Positions 45,270 through 55,285 of a stretch of DNA of 64,000 bases are shown here, piece by piece; position 1 is the stretch's first letter, and every line of letters begins with the position of its first letter. The translations under genes and the position numbers were made by a program. The DNA lies in contig NC_088206.1 in the NCBI RefSeq assembly GCF_037126465.1, positions 26,662,790 through 26,726,789 of the forward strand, in the 5' to 3' direction. Source of the DNA: Ornithodoros turicata. Taxonomy: Eukaryota > Arthropoda > Arachnida > Ixodida > Argasidae. The notes beneath the pieces were generated by a model. It saw nothing but the letters and a program-made list of their open reading frames with translations. It did not search any database and was not told the DNA's origin.

Positions 45270-45650
45270 GTTGAAGTGGCAAACCTGCCTGGTGTACTTC
45301 GACGATGTTGTCGTCTTCGCAAGAACATTCGAAGAACATGTTGAACGGCTAAAGCAAGTCTTCGAGGCTATCAGAACTGCAGGGCTGACGTTGAAGCCTA
45401 AGAAGTGTCGATTCGGCTACGAGGAACTCAGATTTCTCGGCCATCTCGTGAGCAGCGACGGCGTACGCCCCGACCCCGAGAAGACGGCGGCCATCACAAA
45501 TTACCGTGTCCCTTATAACGTGAAAGACGTTCGAAGCTTTCTTGGCCTTTGCGCCTACTACCGACGATTCATTCCGAACTTTTCAAGAATTGCGTCACCC
45601 CTGAATGCCCTCACGAAGGACGGATCCACGTTTATCTGGAGTGAAGCAGA
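45270..45650 (+). pseudogene. inverted Gypsy reverse transcriptase segment
   Basis: The plus frame carries LVYFDDVVVFARTFEEHVER (motif C, YFDD), LTLKPKKCRFG, FLGHLVSSDGVRPDPEK and FLGLCAYYRRFIPNFS, the palm end and thumb of a Gypsy RT. It is opposite in orientation to the rest of the element. Its junctions fall at about 45270 and 45648. At the right junction the gag frame runs into its antisense. Confidence 0.9.
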
Positions 45651-45654
45651 GCGG

Positions 45655-46596
45655 TCTGAAGTCGGGAGCCCGCCAAACGTCCGTTTTGCGAAACGGCTGA
45701 GAGTGTGGCGGGACGCTCGGAGTAGGTTGGACAGGCCGAGGAGGCGTCCAACGGTTTCCGTAGTACGACGGACGAGTAGGTGGCACCTGTCTCACAGCGG
45801 CGGCGTAGGTTGGTCTCGGTACTTCGGCGTCGGGGTTGGCGGTTGACGATGTCTGGATTGCCTGCTGAACCTCGTCCTTGATGATCGCACCGATCGAAGA
45901 CAAAGGGTCTTGAGCCTTCTCAGGACAGAGGAGAGCTCGTACTTCTTCGCGTACCACCTCTCGAATCAGCTGTCTGAGCGATCCGACGTCGAGGCCAGCG
46001 GTCGTGGAGAAAGCCTCGTAGCCCTGGTGTCGTTCGTTGACGGTAGCGCGAGAGAACAGGGTCCTCTCAATGCGGACGGCTTCGTCCAGAAAAGCGCCGG
46101 TCGTGGCGGGTGGATCCCGGGACAGGGCGCGAAAAATTTCTTCTTTTACGCCCCTCATGAGTCGCTGAACCTTCTCCTCGGATGCTTTGGGGTCAGCTCG
46201 CCGGAAGAGCCGCAACACATCTTCGACGAAGCTTGTAACGCTTTCGTTTGGCAGCTGGATCCGTCTCTGGAGCAGATGTTCAGCGCGTTCAGCTCGTTGT
46301 TGAAAAGCGAACGCCTCGCGGAGTTTGCTTTTGAAGAGGTCCCAGGACGTGAGCGAAGTCTCCCGGTTCTCGAACCATGTCTTCGCGGTGCCTTCCAGGG
46401 AGAAATAGACGTTGACGAGCTTGTGGTCGTCACTCCAGTTGTTGAACTTGGCGATCCGCTCATAGTGGTCGACCCAATCGTCCACGTCGTCGTAATACTC
46501 CCAGCTGAATGTCTTCGGCGACCGTGCAGGGGCTATGGGCGTGGCAACAGGTTGCGCCACTTGGGTACTGTCTCCGCAGTCATCTTCTTCTTGCAT
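45655..46596 (-). CDS. Gypsy gag (3'-truncated)
   Basis: Starts MQEEDDCGDSTQ and carries a retrotransposon gag domain: SWEYYDDVDDWVDHYERIAK, AKTWFENRETSLTSWDLFK, a basic RAERAEHLLQRRIQ stretch and SFVEDVLRLFRRADPKASEE. The tail is proline- and arginine-rich. The frame is open, but the expected zinc knuckle is replaced at about 45655 by sequence antisense to RT. The product would form the structural capsid-like protein of the element. Confidence 0.85.
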
Positions 46597-46690
46597 TTAG
46601 GGGGTTCTAATGGACCGAATTCTGCAGGCAGACCAAGCTGCCTTCTGCTTTGTCGCAGTTGGTCTTCCAGGCCGTTGGACAAGGAATACC

Positions 46691-46704
46691 CTGCATCTCC
46701 ACCA
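46691..46704 (-). other. primer binding site, tRNA-Ala-like
   Basis: Four bases after the 5' LTR the minus strand reads TGGTGGAGATGC, complementary to the 3' end expected of an alanine tRNA (…GCATCTCCACCA). The spacing and the TGG start fit a retroelement primer site. Confidence 0.7.
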
Positions 46705-46708
46705 GAAA

Positions 46709-47005
46709 TGTCACGGATGAAAACAGACGAGCGAGACGGCGAATAATCGGCGAACGCTTTATTCAGCTGCTTAGCTGCCTAATACACAAGAGCTGTAGCT
46801 CTCAAACAGAACCAAAGAATGAATGCTCCAGCTTGGAGCGCACAAGCATTTAAGCGTCGCGCCGAAAAGTCTAGAAATAGCACGTGCGTTTGCCAGAGAG
46901 CAGGCGATGTGTCTGGAAGCTTCTTCCTTCTTCTTCAGCATGCGCCGGGATGAGATGTACCGTTTCGTGCCTGCCCTGGAAGTTTCGCGATGATGATTCG
47001 AGGCA
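46709..47005 (-). repeat. 5' LTR of the Gypsy element
   Basis: Same 297 bp as 44565-44861 apart from four substitutions. The primer site follows it on the minus strand. Confidence 0.9.
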
Positions 47006-47009
47006 ATAT

Positions 47010-47664
47010 GATAAGTGACGAAAAAAACCGTTCGCCCTCCTCTCTCTTCGAATCAGAAGCGATGACCCTATCGCTCGTGGCCATGGGTGGAGACTAGCCT
47101 GCTATGCCCTGAAGTTCAGTTTTTAGAGTGCAGATATGGGATGGTTCAGGTACGATCCCCTCCTCTGGGAGCTTCCAATCCCTGCGTTTCATTGGCCCCA
47201 TTGCTTTAGGCGTTGGACAGGCCATGTTTTTGGGTCGACTGCCTTCGTACACTACTCATTGCAGTAAAACGTTCATCGCATATACCGGTGGCATAGTGAG
47301 GTATAATTCACCACCATGAACCCGCACCGTTGGTAGTGCAATTAGAACGGGAGAAGAACCTCTCTTGGAAATGATCCTCTCCCACTCAAACAACCCTTAT
47401 GATCTTTCCTCATATTTTCCTTTCTTTTTTTGGGGGGGGAGTGGGTTGGGGGGGGACGTTACCGTCCCATCCATACATATAAAATTATGGAAGAAAACGA
47501 AATTCGAAACGTATTCGCGCTTTTTGCATATCGCGTTGTATAAGAAGCTGCCTGAGTGAATAATTACGAAATAATGCTATCGCAAAGCGAGACGTTATAA
47601 CGTAAGTTCGTCAATATGTTGTATTTTCAGCACTAGCTTTATCCAGATTTTAAACATGTTACTT
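47010..47664. other. no gene recognised; G-runs
   Basis: Two G-runs at 47432-47458 could form a quadruplex. TTCATCGCATA at 47272 echoes the fold-back repeat family. Nothing else is recognised. Confidence 0.35.
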
Positions 47665-47838
47665 TGAAGCGCTGTGGCAGTTCCCAAACTTTGTGGCCGC
47701 GATGGATGGCAAACACGCAATAGTGAACACCGAGGAAAACTGTCTCCCTTTATTACAACCGTTCGTCCTCGTTGATGCTTGTAAGGACACAATGTATGCA
47801 CACAGTGGCCTCCCGCGAGCGCACTGCAAGACGTGATG
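47665..47838 (+). pseudogene. Harbinger transposase DDE-domain fragment
   Basis: The plus frame reads YFEALWQFPNFVAAMDGKHA, the W-FPN--GA-DGKH block holding the first catalytic aspartate of PIF/Harbinger transposases, then FVLVDACKDT, the second-strand LVDA region. A stop lies just upstream and the frame degrades downstream. It lies between the two Harbinger-derived copies but overlaps neither. Confidence 0.65.
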
Positions 47839-48639
47839 GTGAACACAGGGTGCTACCTGTAAGCTTGTGTAATTACAGCCCTAAAATATTATAGCATTAC
47901 ACGGTTAATTTATGATGCAAGACAACTATGAATATGCGCGACCTCCGCAGAGGCCGGCTCGTGGATTAAATTTTCAGCCCCTTTGGCTTACCTGGCGCGC
48001 GACATACTGCTCACACATTTTCTCGTTTTTAAGCGAAACTACCAGCATCCTGAGCCGATACCTTTTGGTTTGGAATGCGAGCATGCAGCCAACTCGTTAT
48101 TAATAATTAACGCGTTCTTAACTGATACAATGACTACGCCGTGAATATGGGGACCCAAAAAGTGCTTTGGTTGCTACCGTTACTTCGACCGTTGCTTCGA
48201 CATACAGGTGTCTCTTTTTCATTTCAAAAACGATCTGTTCTCACATGGCATGTTTCCATGGTACATTTCGGTATTCCACGTCGGCAAGTTTCCACAAAAT
48301 CGAGTGTTGCTCTACCAGGTGTATTACATAAAAACAAAAGAGCTCTTCACATTGGCAACAGAAGGTGGCTTTCTTTTTCTTTTTTTCGTCCTCCCGGAAG
48401 GCTGTGCGCGTCAGTCGTCAGATTCTGTGCCCCGGTAACAAACAATCCGCGTGGTTCTTTCTGACGGACGGAGCTGCCGAGCGCAGTGATGTTGCACGAG
48501 GCTCTTTCATATCTCGCCAAAAATAAGATAAGAACGTGCGCGCTTCCTAGAGTCTGCTGTACGATAAGCCCCGCCCGCGCCCGAATGGTTGTATGATTGA
48601 GTGATTACGCTGATGCCTCCTTCTCCTCCTTCAGTCGCT
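47839..48639. other. no gene recognised
   Basis: Plus-strand frames at 48141-48464 have no motif. Sequence from about 48.5 kb may be the far end of the minus-strand Harbinger copy. Confidence 0.35.
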
Positions 48640-48649
48640 GCGCAGTCAG

Positions 48650-49458
48650 AAAAGACGCTCGTGTGCTGCGGCGTCACGGTAGAAAACGAAGACACACAGC
48701 CTTCATAGCACTCTCTCCTACACTCTTTCCCGCTGAGTCTTATTTACGAACGCTTTATCCATTTAGAGGCATGTTTAAGCGCACATAATTCGAAGGAATC
48801 TGTCGCAGATGGGTTACGGCAAAACAATCACTTGCTAGTATAATGTCCTGCATATTCATCTCTATACTCTCCTTATGCGCTTTGCTATGTGGCGCAGAAC
48901 GTATTCAAAAGCGGCCGCATCCATTTTCAAAACCTTGCGGTAGGCACATGCGGTCCTCGTGTCGTAGCTCCCGTAGAAGGCTATTTTGCAGACCGTGCTT
49001 CTTTCGTCCATATCTTCCTTAACCACTTCTTTTCATGGCAGCGTTCACTATCGTCAATGAGAACACCAAAAGCAACCGATTTTCGCTTTCTTTCGTCCAT
49101 TTCGTACCAAGCGCCCTGCACATAAAATTAATGCTGCAACCTTCAACCGCAGCGCGAACGTCATCCTCGGCATCTGAGCTGACAGCACATTGGAATACCA
49201 TCTGCCCAAGCAGCACAATGTACTGAAAGTCGAGTGCAATAGGGGTGGACGGTATGTCTCTTATCAATGTTCTTTAGTGTCCCGAGTCTGTTCAAGGTCT
49301 TCCACCTAGGTCCACCCCTATTGCACTCGACTTTCAGTACACTGTGCTGCTTGGGTGTGTAGGAATTCCAGAGGGCCGTAGCCTCAGCGCCTTACCATTT
49401 ACCCTCTCGCTCCTTCTGTCGCTGCGCCGTCAGAAAACACGCTCGTGTGAATACACGG
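48650..49458 (-). mobile_element. Harbinger-derived element, copy 2 (inverted partner of 42559-44035)
   Basis: On the minus strand it begins CCGTGTATTCACACGAGCG after TAA, and has the same transposase N-terminal stretch as copy 1 in a more broken frame. It then has the same CATGTTTAAGCGCACATAATTC and TCGTTTTCTACCGTGAC region. Its left flank continues into the Penelope-like ORF, so it inserted there. It lacks the GC-rich block of copy 1 and instead holds a small hairpin element. Confidence 0.75.
49205..49355. mobile_element. hairpin MITE, 46-bp arms
   Basis: Arms 49205-49250 and 49310-49355 (ends CCCAAGCAGCACA...TGTGCTGCTTGGG) differ at one base, around a 59-bp spacer. Copy 1 of the host Harbinger element has uninterrupted ACATAGATAG where this copy has ACA, the MITE, then CAGATGG. 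This shows a mobile insertion with perhaps a CA dinucleotide duplication. Confidence 0.85.
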
Positions 49459-49461
49459 TTA

Positions 49462-50280
49462 CTGACATCGTAGGCCTCTATTTCTCTAGTCAAGGCATTA
49501 GATGACACAGCAACAACAACAATGTCTTGAAAAATCGGGTTGCACACACATCTACTAGAATGCAGCGCCAGATGACCAGATGGGGTGCCACCCAAGGACG
49601 AGGCATGCTCTCTGAGCCTTATATTGATACACCGACCCGTCTTGCCTATATAAAATAGGCCACACGAGAGGGGGATACTATAGACCTCACCTAACCTACA
49701 GGACACAAAAGGCCTAACATTATTGACGCCACACATAGGCCTCCGTGCAGGAGCCTTGACAATCACAGATAACCTGCACAGCTTAACACCAAAACGTTCC
49801 CCAACCTTCTTTAGGTTATGAGACACAGAGTGAACATACGAGACGACAAGGAACTTCTTACGCCTAGACTCTCCCTCCTGGTCAGTACCAGTTTGATCCT
49901 TTGACACCCTCAATAACGTGTCACAGACACTCTGGAGCAAAGACACGGGATACCCGTTCTGAAGAATGCGGTCACACTGCTGAGTTTACGCTTCAGCAAC
50001 CTTGTGCAAGCATGAGTTAGTAAGAGCTGCAACAATACAAGACCTAACAATTCCTCTTTTTACAATGTTAGGATGCCCTGATTCAAAAGGCAGCAACGCC
50101 TTTTTCGACCTTGAGGAAAATCCCCAGCACAAGTGATCCTTACTAGAACACAACCTGAGATCTAATAACCTGAGATCCCCTTCTACAGCAACTTCGCACG
50201 TGAACTTCAGGCCAGCACCGAAGAGATTAAACACATCAATCACCTGTCGAGCCCGATCCTCACAGACGTGCACCTCTTCC
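49462..50280 (-). pseudogene. Penelope-like element: RT C-terminal part and GIY-YIG endonuclease
   Basis: From about 50280 the minus frame gives FNLFGAGLKFTCEVAVEGDL, RLLDLRL, then ALLPFESGHPNIVKRGIVRS, the thumb of a Penelope-type RT. One TAA (49986-49988) interrupts it. Then come VKAPARRPMCGVNNVRPFV, SCRLGEVYSIPLSCG and the endonuclease core GLFYIGKTGRCINIRLREH with a later EIEAY. Both the Y-IG and R-EH signatures are present. The N-terminal RT part is missing, and the C-terminus is cut by the Harbinger insertion. Confidence 0.85.
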
Positions 50281-50345
50281 TGGCTGACAGGATCTGCTCG
50301 ATCTTCGCTGTTGTACAGGGTCGACCCCGAGCACGCTTCCAGGTA

Positions 50346-50557
50346 CAGCTTGGGGCAAAAGTTTACGGAACACCGGGGTGTCGCATTTCTCAAATGGATC
50401 GACAACCTAGCAGCAAACAGGAGTGGACACACATACTGGATAGATGGAATAGCCGGCCACCCGTTTCTTATTCGATCTCTTCCTGATAGCTAGCAGGGCG
50501 CCGCTCCGATAAAGAAATACGTAGATGCCGTGTTCCATAAACTTTTGGCCCAAGCTG
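50346..50557. mobile_element. Tc1/mariner-type MITE with TA duplication
   Basis: The left end CAGCTTGGGGCAAAAGTTTA and the complement of the right end CAGCTTGGGCCAAAAGTTTA match except at one base. TA flanks both ends (50344-50345, 50558-50559). It splits the LINE frame; taking out the element with one TA rejoins the codons for FQ and VPPSFP exactly. Confidence 0.9.
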
Positions 50558-50806
50558 TACCTCCGTCGTTTCCTCGACAAGCAGCGTGTCTCCTGCATAG
50601 GCTCCGGCTGAATGTCCCGTACAGCGGTCGGTTGCTATACAAACTGGCCAAGTCACCATCTCCAAACTGCAGGGAGTGCAATGTTGTTGAGGACATAGAG
50701 CACATCCTCCTGAGGTGCTCCAAGTATGCCGGCAGTCGCAGGACACTAGAAGCAAGTTTGGCTCGCCTGGACGCCTGGCTAACTGACCTTGTAAAGCTCT
50801 TGGGTC

Positions 50807-50963
50807 CACTAGTGTACCCAGAAGGGGGTTCTGGGAGTTCAAACCCCCCGAAATGGTACCTTTGGCAGTGCATTTGGGAGAGGGAAACGAGAAGATATTC
50901 TTCCTCTCCCATGTGGAGTGCCCATAGAACCCGTCCCGGAATATTTTTTCTGGTACGCCGCTG
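50807..50963. mobile_element. hAT-like MITE with 8-bp target duplication
   Basis: The right end's complement CAGCGGCGTACCAGAAAAAA and the left end CACTAGTGTACCCAGAAGGG are decayed versions of the CAGTGGCGTACC-type terminus. CTTGGGTC and CCTGGGTC (50799-50806, 50964-50971) match at seven of eight bases. Removing the element with one duplication restores the LINE reading frame through LLGPQPFN. Confidence 0.85.
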
Positions 50964-51255
50964 CCTGGGTCCTCAGCCATTCAATCATCAAGCGGCTGCA
51001 TTGAAAGCGCTCCTACGTTTTCTTGAAGAAACGCATCTGATTGACATTTTGTGACACTTTCTGGTCCCTCGTTTATGACAAGTATTCCCACTAGTTCAGG
51101 ATGTTTGTCTTCCGCTCCAACTACTGGGTTTTCCCTTTTTTTTATTTATTTCAACTAACTGCGGCTAAGTGGTCTGGGGTAGCCCGTTTGACTTTGTCAT
51201 GACTTAAATCCCCATTTCTTTCTCTTTCTACCATATCACATCACATCACATGTGG

Positions 51256-52130
51256 CATACCATTTAGTGAACTTTTCAGAGATGACACGTGCAGACCTGA
51301 TGCCTAACGCAGCTTGACGTTAATCCCGCCAGAGGAAGCTGCCTTGGAATCACGAAATTAAATTCAGGCGAATAATTTTGCAAGCGAATGAATAAGCGAT
51401 TCGAGAAAATAAATACGTCTTAAATAAAAATATGTTTACAGTACTTCGTGGTAAATAAGTGGCACCTTTCCTTACTCTGCCCGGTGACAGTGGGACACTG
51501 GACGCTCTATGTTTATGCTTTGTTGACTTCTATTGTTAGGACGGCTCTACATACCCCGTTTATAAACTGAGGTATAAAAGGGACGGGTCTTGGAGGATCC
51601 TTCCCAAAAACATCCTTTCACTGTTCGGAAATCGAGCATTCAGAAGCCAAGGGTGAAAAACAAAGGGAGGTGTCTCGTCCCAGGGGATACCGTTCATAAT
51701 GCGAGGGAATTCGTAAATCGAAGGTTGTCTGTATTCGCTATCGATAAAGAGAGACCTCATTATTAAAGGTCCCCTGCCTTCATGCGAAATGGTTCCCTTA
51801 CGATACGAGATCAATAAACATAAGTTGTACTTCACTGACAAAGTTTTTCTATGCAGGTATGCTACATGAGGTATGGCTAGTGCTCACAGTGGCTGCTGCT
51901 ACAGCGGTAGCCGTTGTGCCCTCACCTCCTACCATGATCAAGCAGCCCAAACATGAACAGCTTTACCAAGTAAGCCTTACCCTAAAACTAAGTGAATGTC
52001 GCATCAGTAAGCCTCTCTGCTTGTGGTGTAGCAATGACTTCGAAATCATTGACATATGCCTACAGAAACACATACTAAAAGTGTGGTACAAACAAGTGTC
52101 ACTGCATTATCATACTAGCGCTTGCGATAT
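51256..52130. other. no gene recognised
   Basis: Frames at 51560-51841 (minus) and 51859-52146 (plus) have no motif. Spacer between two LINE fragments. Confidence 0.35.
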
Positions 52131-53080
52131 AATTGAATTGAATTGAATTGAATTTATTTAAACTTTACAATGCTTGATGAACAGTACAGTTTATACAGAT
52201 GGAAGACCCAGAGGGAAAAGTATCCCGGTTAAAGGGTCTTCCATGTGACATACAAAGATTAGAGCCATAAAAAAATGCAAAGGTAAAAACAATACACAAG
52301 CATAACACATGAAATACATAAAAACAATGCAAAGATGAAAAACAATGCACAAAAATACACATTTAATAGCAGGGCACGCACTAGACACAGCTGCACATCT
52401 CTGTGCCCCAAATCAGTAATATTATCATATGTAATATATAGTTAAATTAACCTTTATACATTTTTGACAGCAAAAAATATTTCGCTAGTTTTTTTTTAAT
52501 TCAGAAAATTTTTTGACGCTTTTTATGTTTGGTGGTATGCTGTTCCATTCATTAACACTACGAAACAAAAATGTTAGTTTCCCGTAGTTAGCCTTAACGG
52601 TAGGGAAGTTAAAGACACCTTCAGCCCCTGCTCTCGTGTGGTGAACAGCTCTAAGATCATCATAGCTACAGAAAGGAGGTGTCCGCTCAAAACGCTAAAC
52701 GTTATATGTAATATGTGTTGAGATATTATTTGTTTAATAGCTAGTATCTGGTGATCGTGCATGATTGTAGCAACACAAGACAAGTATGGTAATCGAAACA
52801 TAATCCTTATAGCACGATTCTGAACAGTTTTCAGAGCACGTAAATGAGTGTTGTAAGTAAGGCCCCAGACACTTGCACAATAACAAAAATGTGAGTGCAC
52901 AAAAGCGTAGTAAAGGTTTAAAACAATGGGCGCAGGAAAGAAGTTTCGAATTCTAGTAAGAACGCTAATACCATACCTAAGAGGTTTTACGTATGATACT
53001 TCGAATATGGGATTGAAAACGTAAATGATGGTCGAAAAGCACGCCAAGAAATTTGACCTCTTTGCTAAACTGAATAGCGG
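52131..53080 (-). pseudogene. CR1/L2-like LINE 3' end with (TTCAA)n tail
   Basis: The minus strand has FSTIIYVFNPIFEVSYVKPL, then VLTRIRNFFPAPIVLNLYYA, FVHSHFCYCASVWGLTY and LRALKTVQNRAIRIMFRLPY, the RT thumb of a LINE without RNase H. Frames then break, and a 3' UTR leads to a 5-bp repeat (GAATT on the plus strand, 52131-52155) as the terminal tail. The palm, with its YADD, is missing. It differs from the I-group elements here and may be of the same type as the fragment at 12.5-13.0 kb. Confidence 0.8.
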
Positions 53081-53466
53081 GAATTATTGCAAATTAATTA
53101 ACAAACAATTTACTACTGGGTTGCTTATAGAAATAAGCACCCTCTCCTTATGCTGCAGGTAAAATGCCAGACTATTTGTATGTGGTGTTTTGTCTTCTAA
53201 AGTGAAATCAATTTTTCTTTTTCTTTTTTTTTTTTTTTCAAACAACTTTCTTACAAGATTATGATTGGGGAGTTTCATCGCCAGAGGCGATGCTCTACTA
53301 CATTGCTGGTGGTGATGCGGGGAATGAAATAATGAGCCCCTTCACAATAAGGATCGAAGTCATATGGTATCCAGAAAGGTTAAGAGAGCTTTGAGGGCAG
53401 AGCGTTGCTGGATGTGGCCAGGGACCAAGCAATTTTGTGAGAGAGAGGGGGCGAGAGTCTAGCTCG

Positions 53467-53958
53467 TTAAGGGATCCGGAGAGTACGGTTCGGGACGGTT
53501 GGTAGTGGGCAATGGAGAAGATTGTGCTCTAGGTCTTCTACACCACCGCAGTGACTGCAGTGGGGAGAGTCAACTTGCCTCAAGCGGTAACGCCACTGCA
53601 CTGTAAAAGCCACATCGAGGCGCATTCGATGAACTAATGCGGCATCTTGACGAGAGGTATGTCGAGGCATGCGGAAAGCGAGTCTCTCTGGATCAACTCT
53701 GCTCAGCATGGCTGGGGGGAGAATGTCAGCGGTCCATTGGCGGGTAGCCAGAGGAGTCACGAGGCGTCGAAGTACGAACCGACGATCTCCTCTCAGCAGC
53801 ACAATACGCGTCCGTCTCCGATACGAGAGAGCTGCTTCTGCGGCGCTGTCGGCCTGTTCATTGGCTTCGACACAGCAATGGGCTGGAACCCATTGAAGAA
53901 TCAGCCTATGCCCTGCTTCGTAGACAAGGTTGTAAGCCATTAATGCATCCATCACCAA
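53467..53958 (-). pseudogene. LINE RNase H C-terminal half and zinc knuckle
   Basis: Continues RNase H in a different frame from the upstream ORF: DALMAYNLVYEAGHRLILQW, VPAHCCVEANEQADSAAEAA (the last catalytic aspartate in ADSAAE), then VDPERLAFRMPRHTSRQDAA and a C-X2-C-X7-H-X4-C knuckle, CSHCGGVEDLEHNLLHC. The usual H-x-G after the VP-H motif reads HCCV. The reading frame changes within RNase H at about 54.1-53.95 kb. Confidence 0.85.
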
Positions 53959-54099
53959 CGGTGCGGATGAGCCTCGGATGCCAGAATTTTCAAGTGCTTG
54001 CAGCGCAGATGTCGAGTCAGTGAATTCGACCCATTCCCGTGGGGTAAAGTGAACGATGACGATGTGTTGCGGAAAGAAAAGTGTGGCATAGAGTTCCGC

Positions 54100-55058
54100 A
54101 GCTTTGGATGAGGCTTGATGCGAAAGGCGCGACGTCCTTCCACTACGCCTTCGGATGGGATGACGAATGCCGAGGCGGACTTGCCATTTCGAGATGCGCC
54201 ATCGGTGTATGCTGCGGCAGAGGTAGAAAACTTGGCGTCTACGAGAGCATAAAAATGGGCTCGAAAGACTTGAGGGGGAACCTGATCTCTTCGGTCGTGG
54301 AGGTCCGGAAGACGTACGAAGGTGAGTGGCACAGGCAGAGACCAGGAGGCGTCCGGCGGTGTGACGTCCTTAGCTATCAAGCCAGCGACAGCATGGCGTG
54401 TCCTCTGCGCTACGCGATGGAAATCACTTTCAGGACGGTATCGAATTTTCCTGAGGAGTGGATGACGGGAAATGTGCGGACGCAAACGAGCCATTTCACG
54501 CTCACGGAGAACCTCCACCGGGAGTTCACCAGCTTCAGCTAGGACTTGCCGTGTTTCAGCCATTCTTGGAACTCCAAGGCAGCGACGAAGGCTTCGGGCA
54601 AACAAGGTCCGAAGGGTATTAAACGACGTTGTAGAAATCCTGTACAAGATTGGAAGGCTGTAAAACACAGTCGCCCTCACCAAAGCCGCGTGAACAGCTA
54701 GGAGGGAGCGCTGATCACAGCCCCATCCTAAGCCGGAAAGATGTTGAATTGCAGGAAGCCATCGCTGCACTTTGGTTTCAAGGTGCATAATGTGGAGAGC
54801 CCAGCGCAGGTCCGAGTCCTTGACCACACCAAGGAAGCGATGGGAACGTACATGCTCGAGCTTCTTTGCACCAACCCAAAGAAGGAAATTTTTCATAGCC
54901 TTGCGGGTGAAAGGGAGCTCGATGCACCTTTCGGGCGAAGGGTCCATCCCAAGTCGCGTGAGGTACAGATGGACATTATTTAAGGTTAGCTGCAAACGGC
55001 GCTGAATGGTTGGTCGTGACTTGCCTACTGTCCAAAGGGCAACGTTATCGGCATACAC
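54100..55058 (-). pseudogene. LINE RT motif C to RNase H start (YADN)
   Basis: Open frame of about 320 meaningful codons starting MYADNVALWTVGKSRPTIQR, through FLGVVKDSDLRWALHI, CLGVPRMAETRQVLAEAGEL and the RNase H opening AAYTDGASRNGKSASAFVIP. The second aspartate of the RT catalytic pair is asparagine, which should abolish polymerisation. The frame is lost shortly after the first RNase H strands near 54.1 kb. Confidence 0.85.
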
Positions 55059-55204
55059 AGAGAATGCTACTTTGCGAGGAATTGCCTTTGCGATTTTAGG
55101 CCTGCCGTTACCACATTAGAGAGTGTAGGACTCAGAATGCTTCCTTGGGGTACGCCTTGATGAACAGGATGCTTAGGGCTTAGGGCGTAGGGCCTTTCTG
55201 TATT

Positions 55205-55285
55205 AAGTGTACTGGGGTAGCCAGTTTGACTTCGTCGAAACTTACATCCCCATTTTTTTCTTTATTCACATCACATCACATCGCT
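55205..55285 (+). mobile_element. 3' tail of another LINE nested inside the minus-strand LINE
   Basis: ACTGGGGTAGCCAGTTTGAC, CATCCCCATTTTTTTCTTTA and CACATCACATCACATCG match the 3' UTR end at 51170-51255, in plus orientation. It interrupts the minus-strand RT between its DRTVTVK stretch and motif B. About 80 bp, so extremely 5'-truncated. Confidence 0.75.

Larger units (their letters stand above)
44565..47005 (-). mobile_element. rearranged Ty3/Gypsy LTR retrotransposon
   Basis: Two 297-bp LTRs flank an interior of only 1847 bp, and ATAT lies on both outer sides (44561-44564, 47006-47009) as a likely 4-bp target duplication. Reading the minus strand: 5' LTR, primer site, gag, then (out of order and inverted) a piece of RT, then the integrase C-terminus, polypurine tract and 3' LTR. 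Protease, most RT, RNase H and the integrase core are gone, so it cannot move on its own. The LTRs differ at four positions by eye, suggesting a fairly recent insertion. Confidence 0.9.
50268..51255 (+). pseudogene. 3' end of an RNase H-type LINE carrying two MITEs
   Basis: Once two insertions are removed, the frame runs LYRVDPE, RARFQVPPSFPRQAACLLHR, LRLNVPYSG, a C-X2-C-X7-H-X4-C knuckle (CRECNVVEDIEHILLRC), LTDLVKLLGPQPFNHQ and LKALLRFLEETHLIDIL, then stop at 51052. A one-base shift precedes the first insertion. The 3' UTR has GGGGTAGCCCGTTTGACT and ends in ATCAC repeats at 51236-51251. 5'-truncated; it abuts the Penelope-like element at about 50.27 kb. Confidence 0.85.

Noticed and set aside
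45910..46746. 278-codon plus-strand open frame
   Set aside because: It is antisense to the Gypsy gag and ends in the LTR; gag on the minus strand has the recognisable domain.
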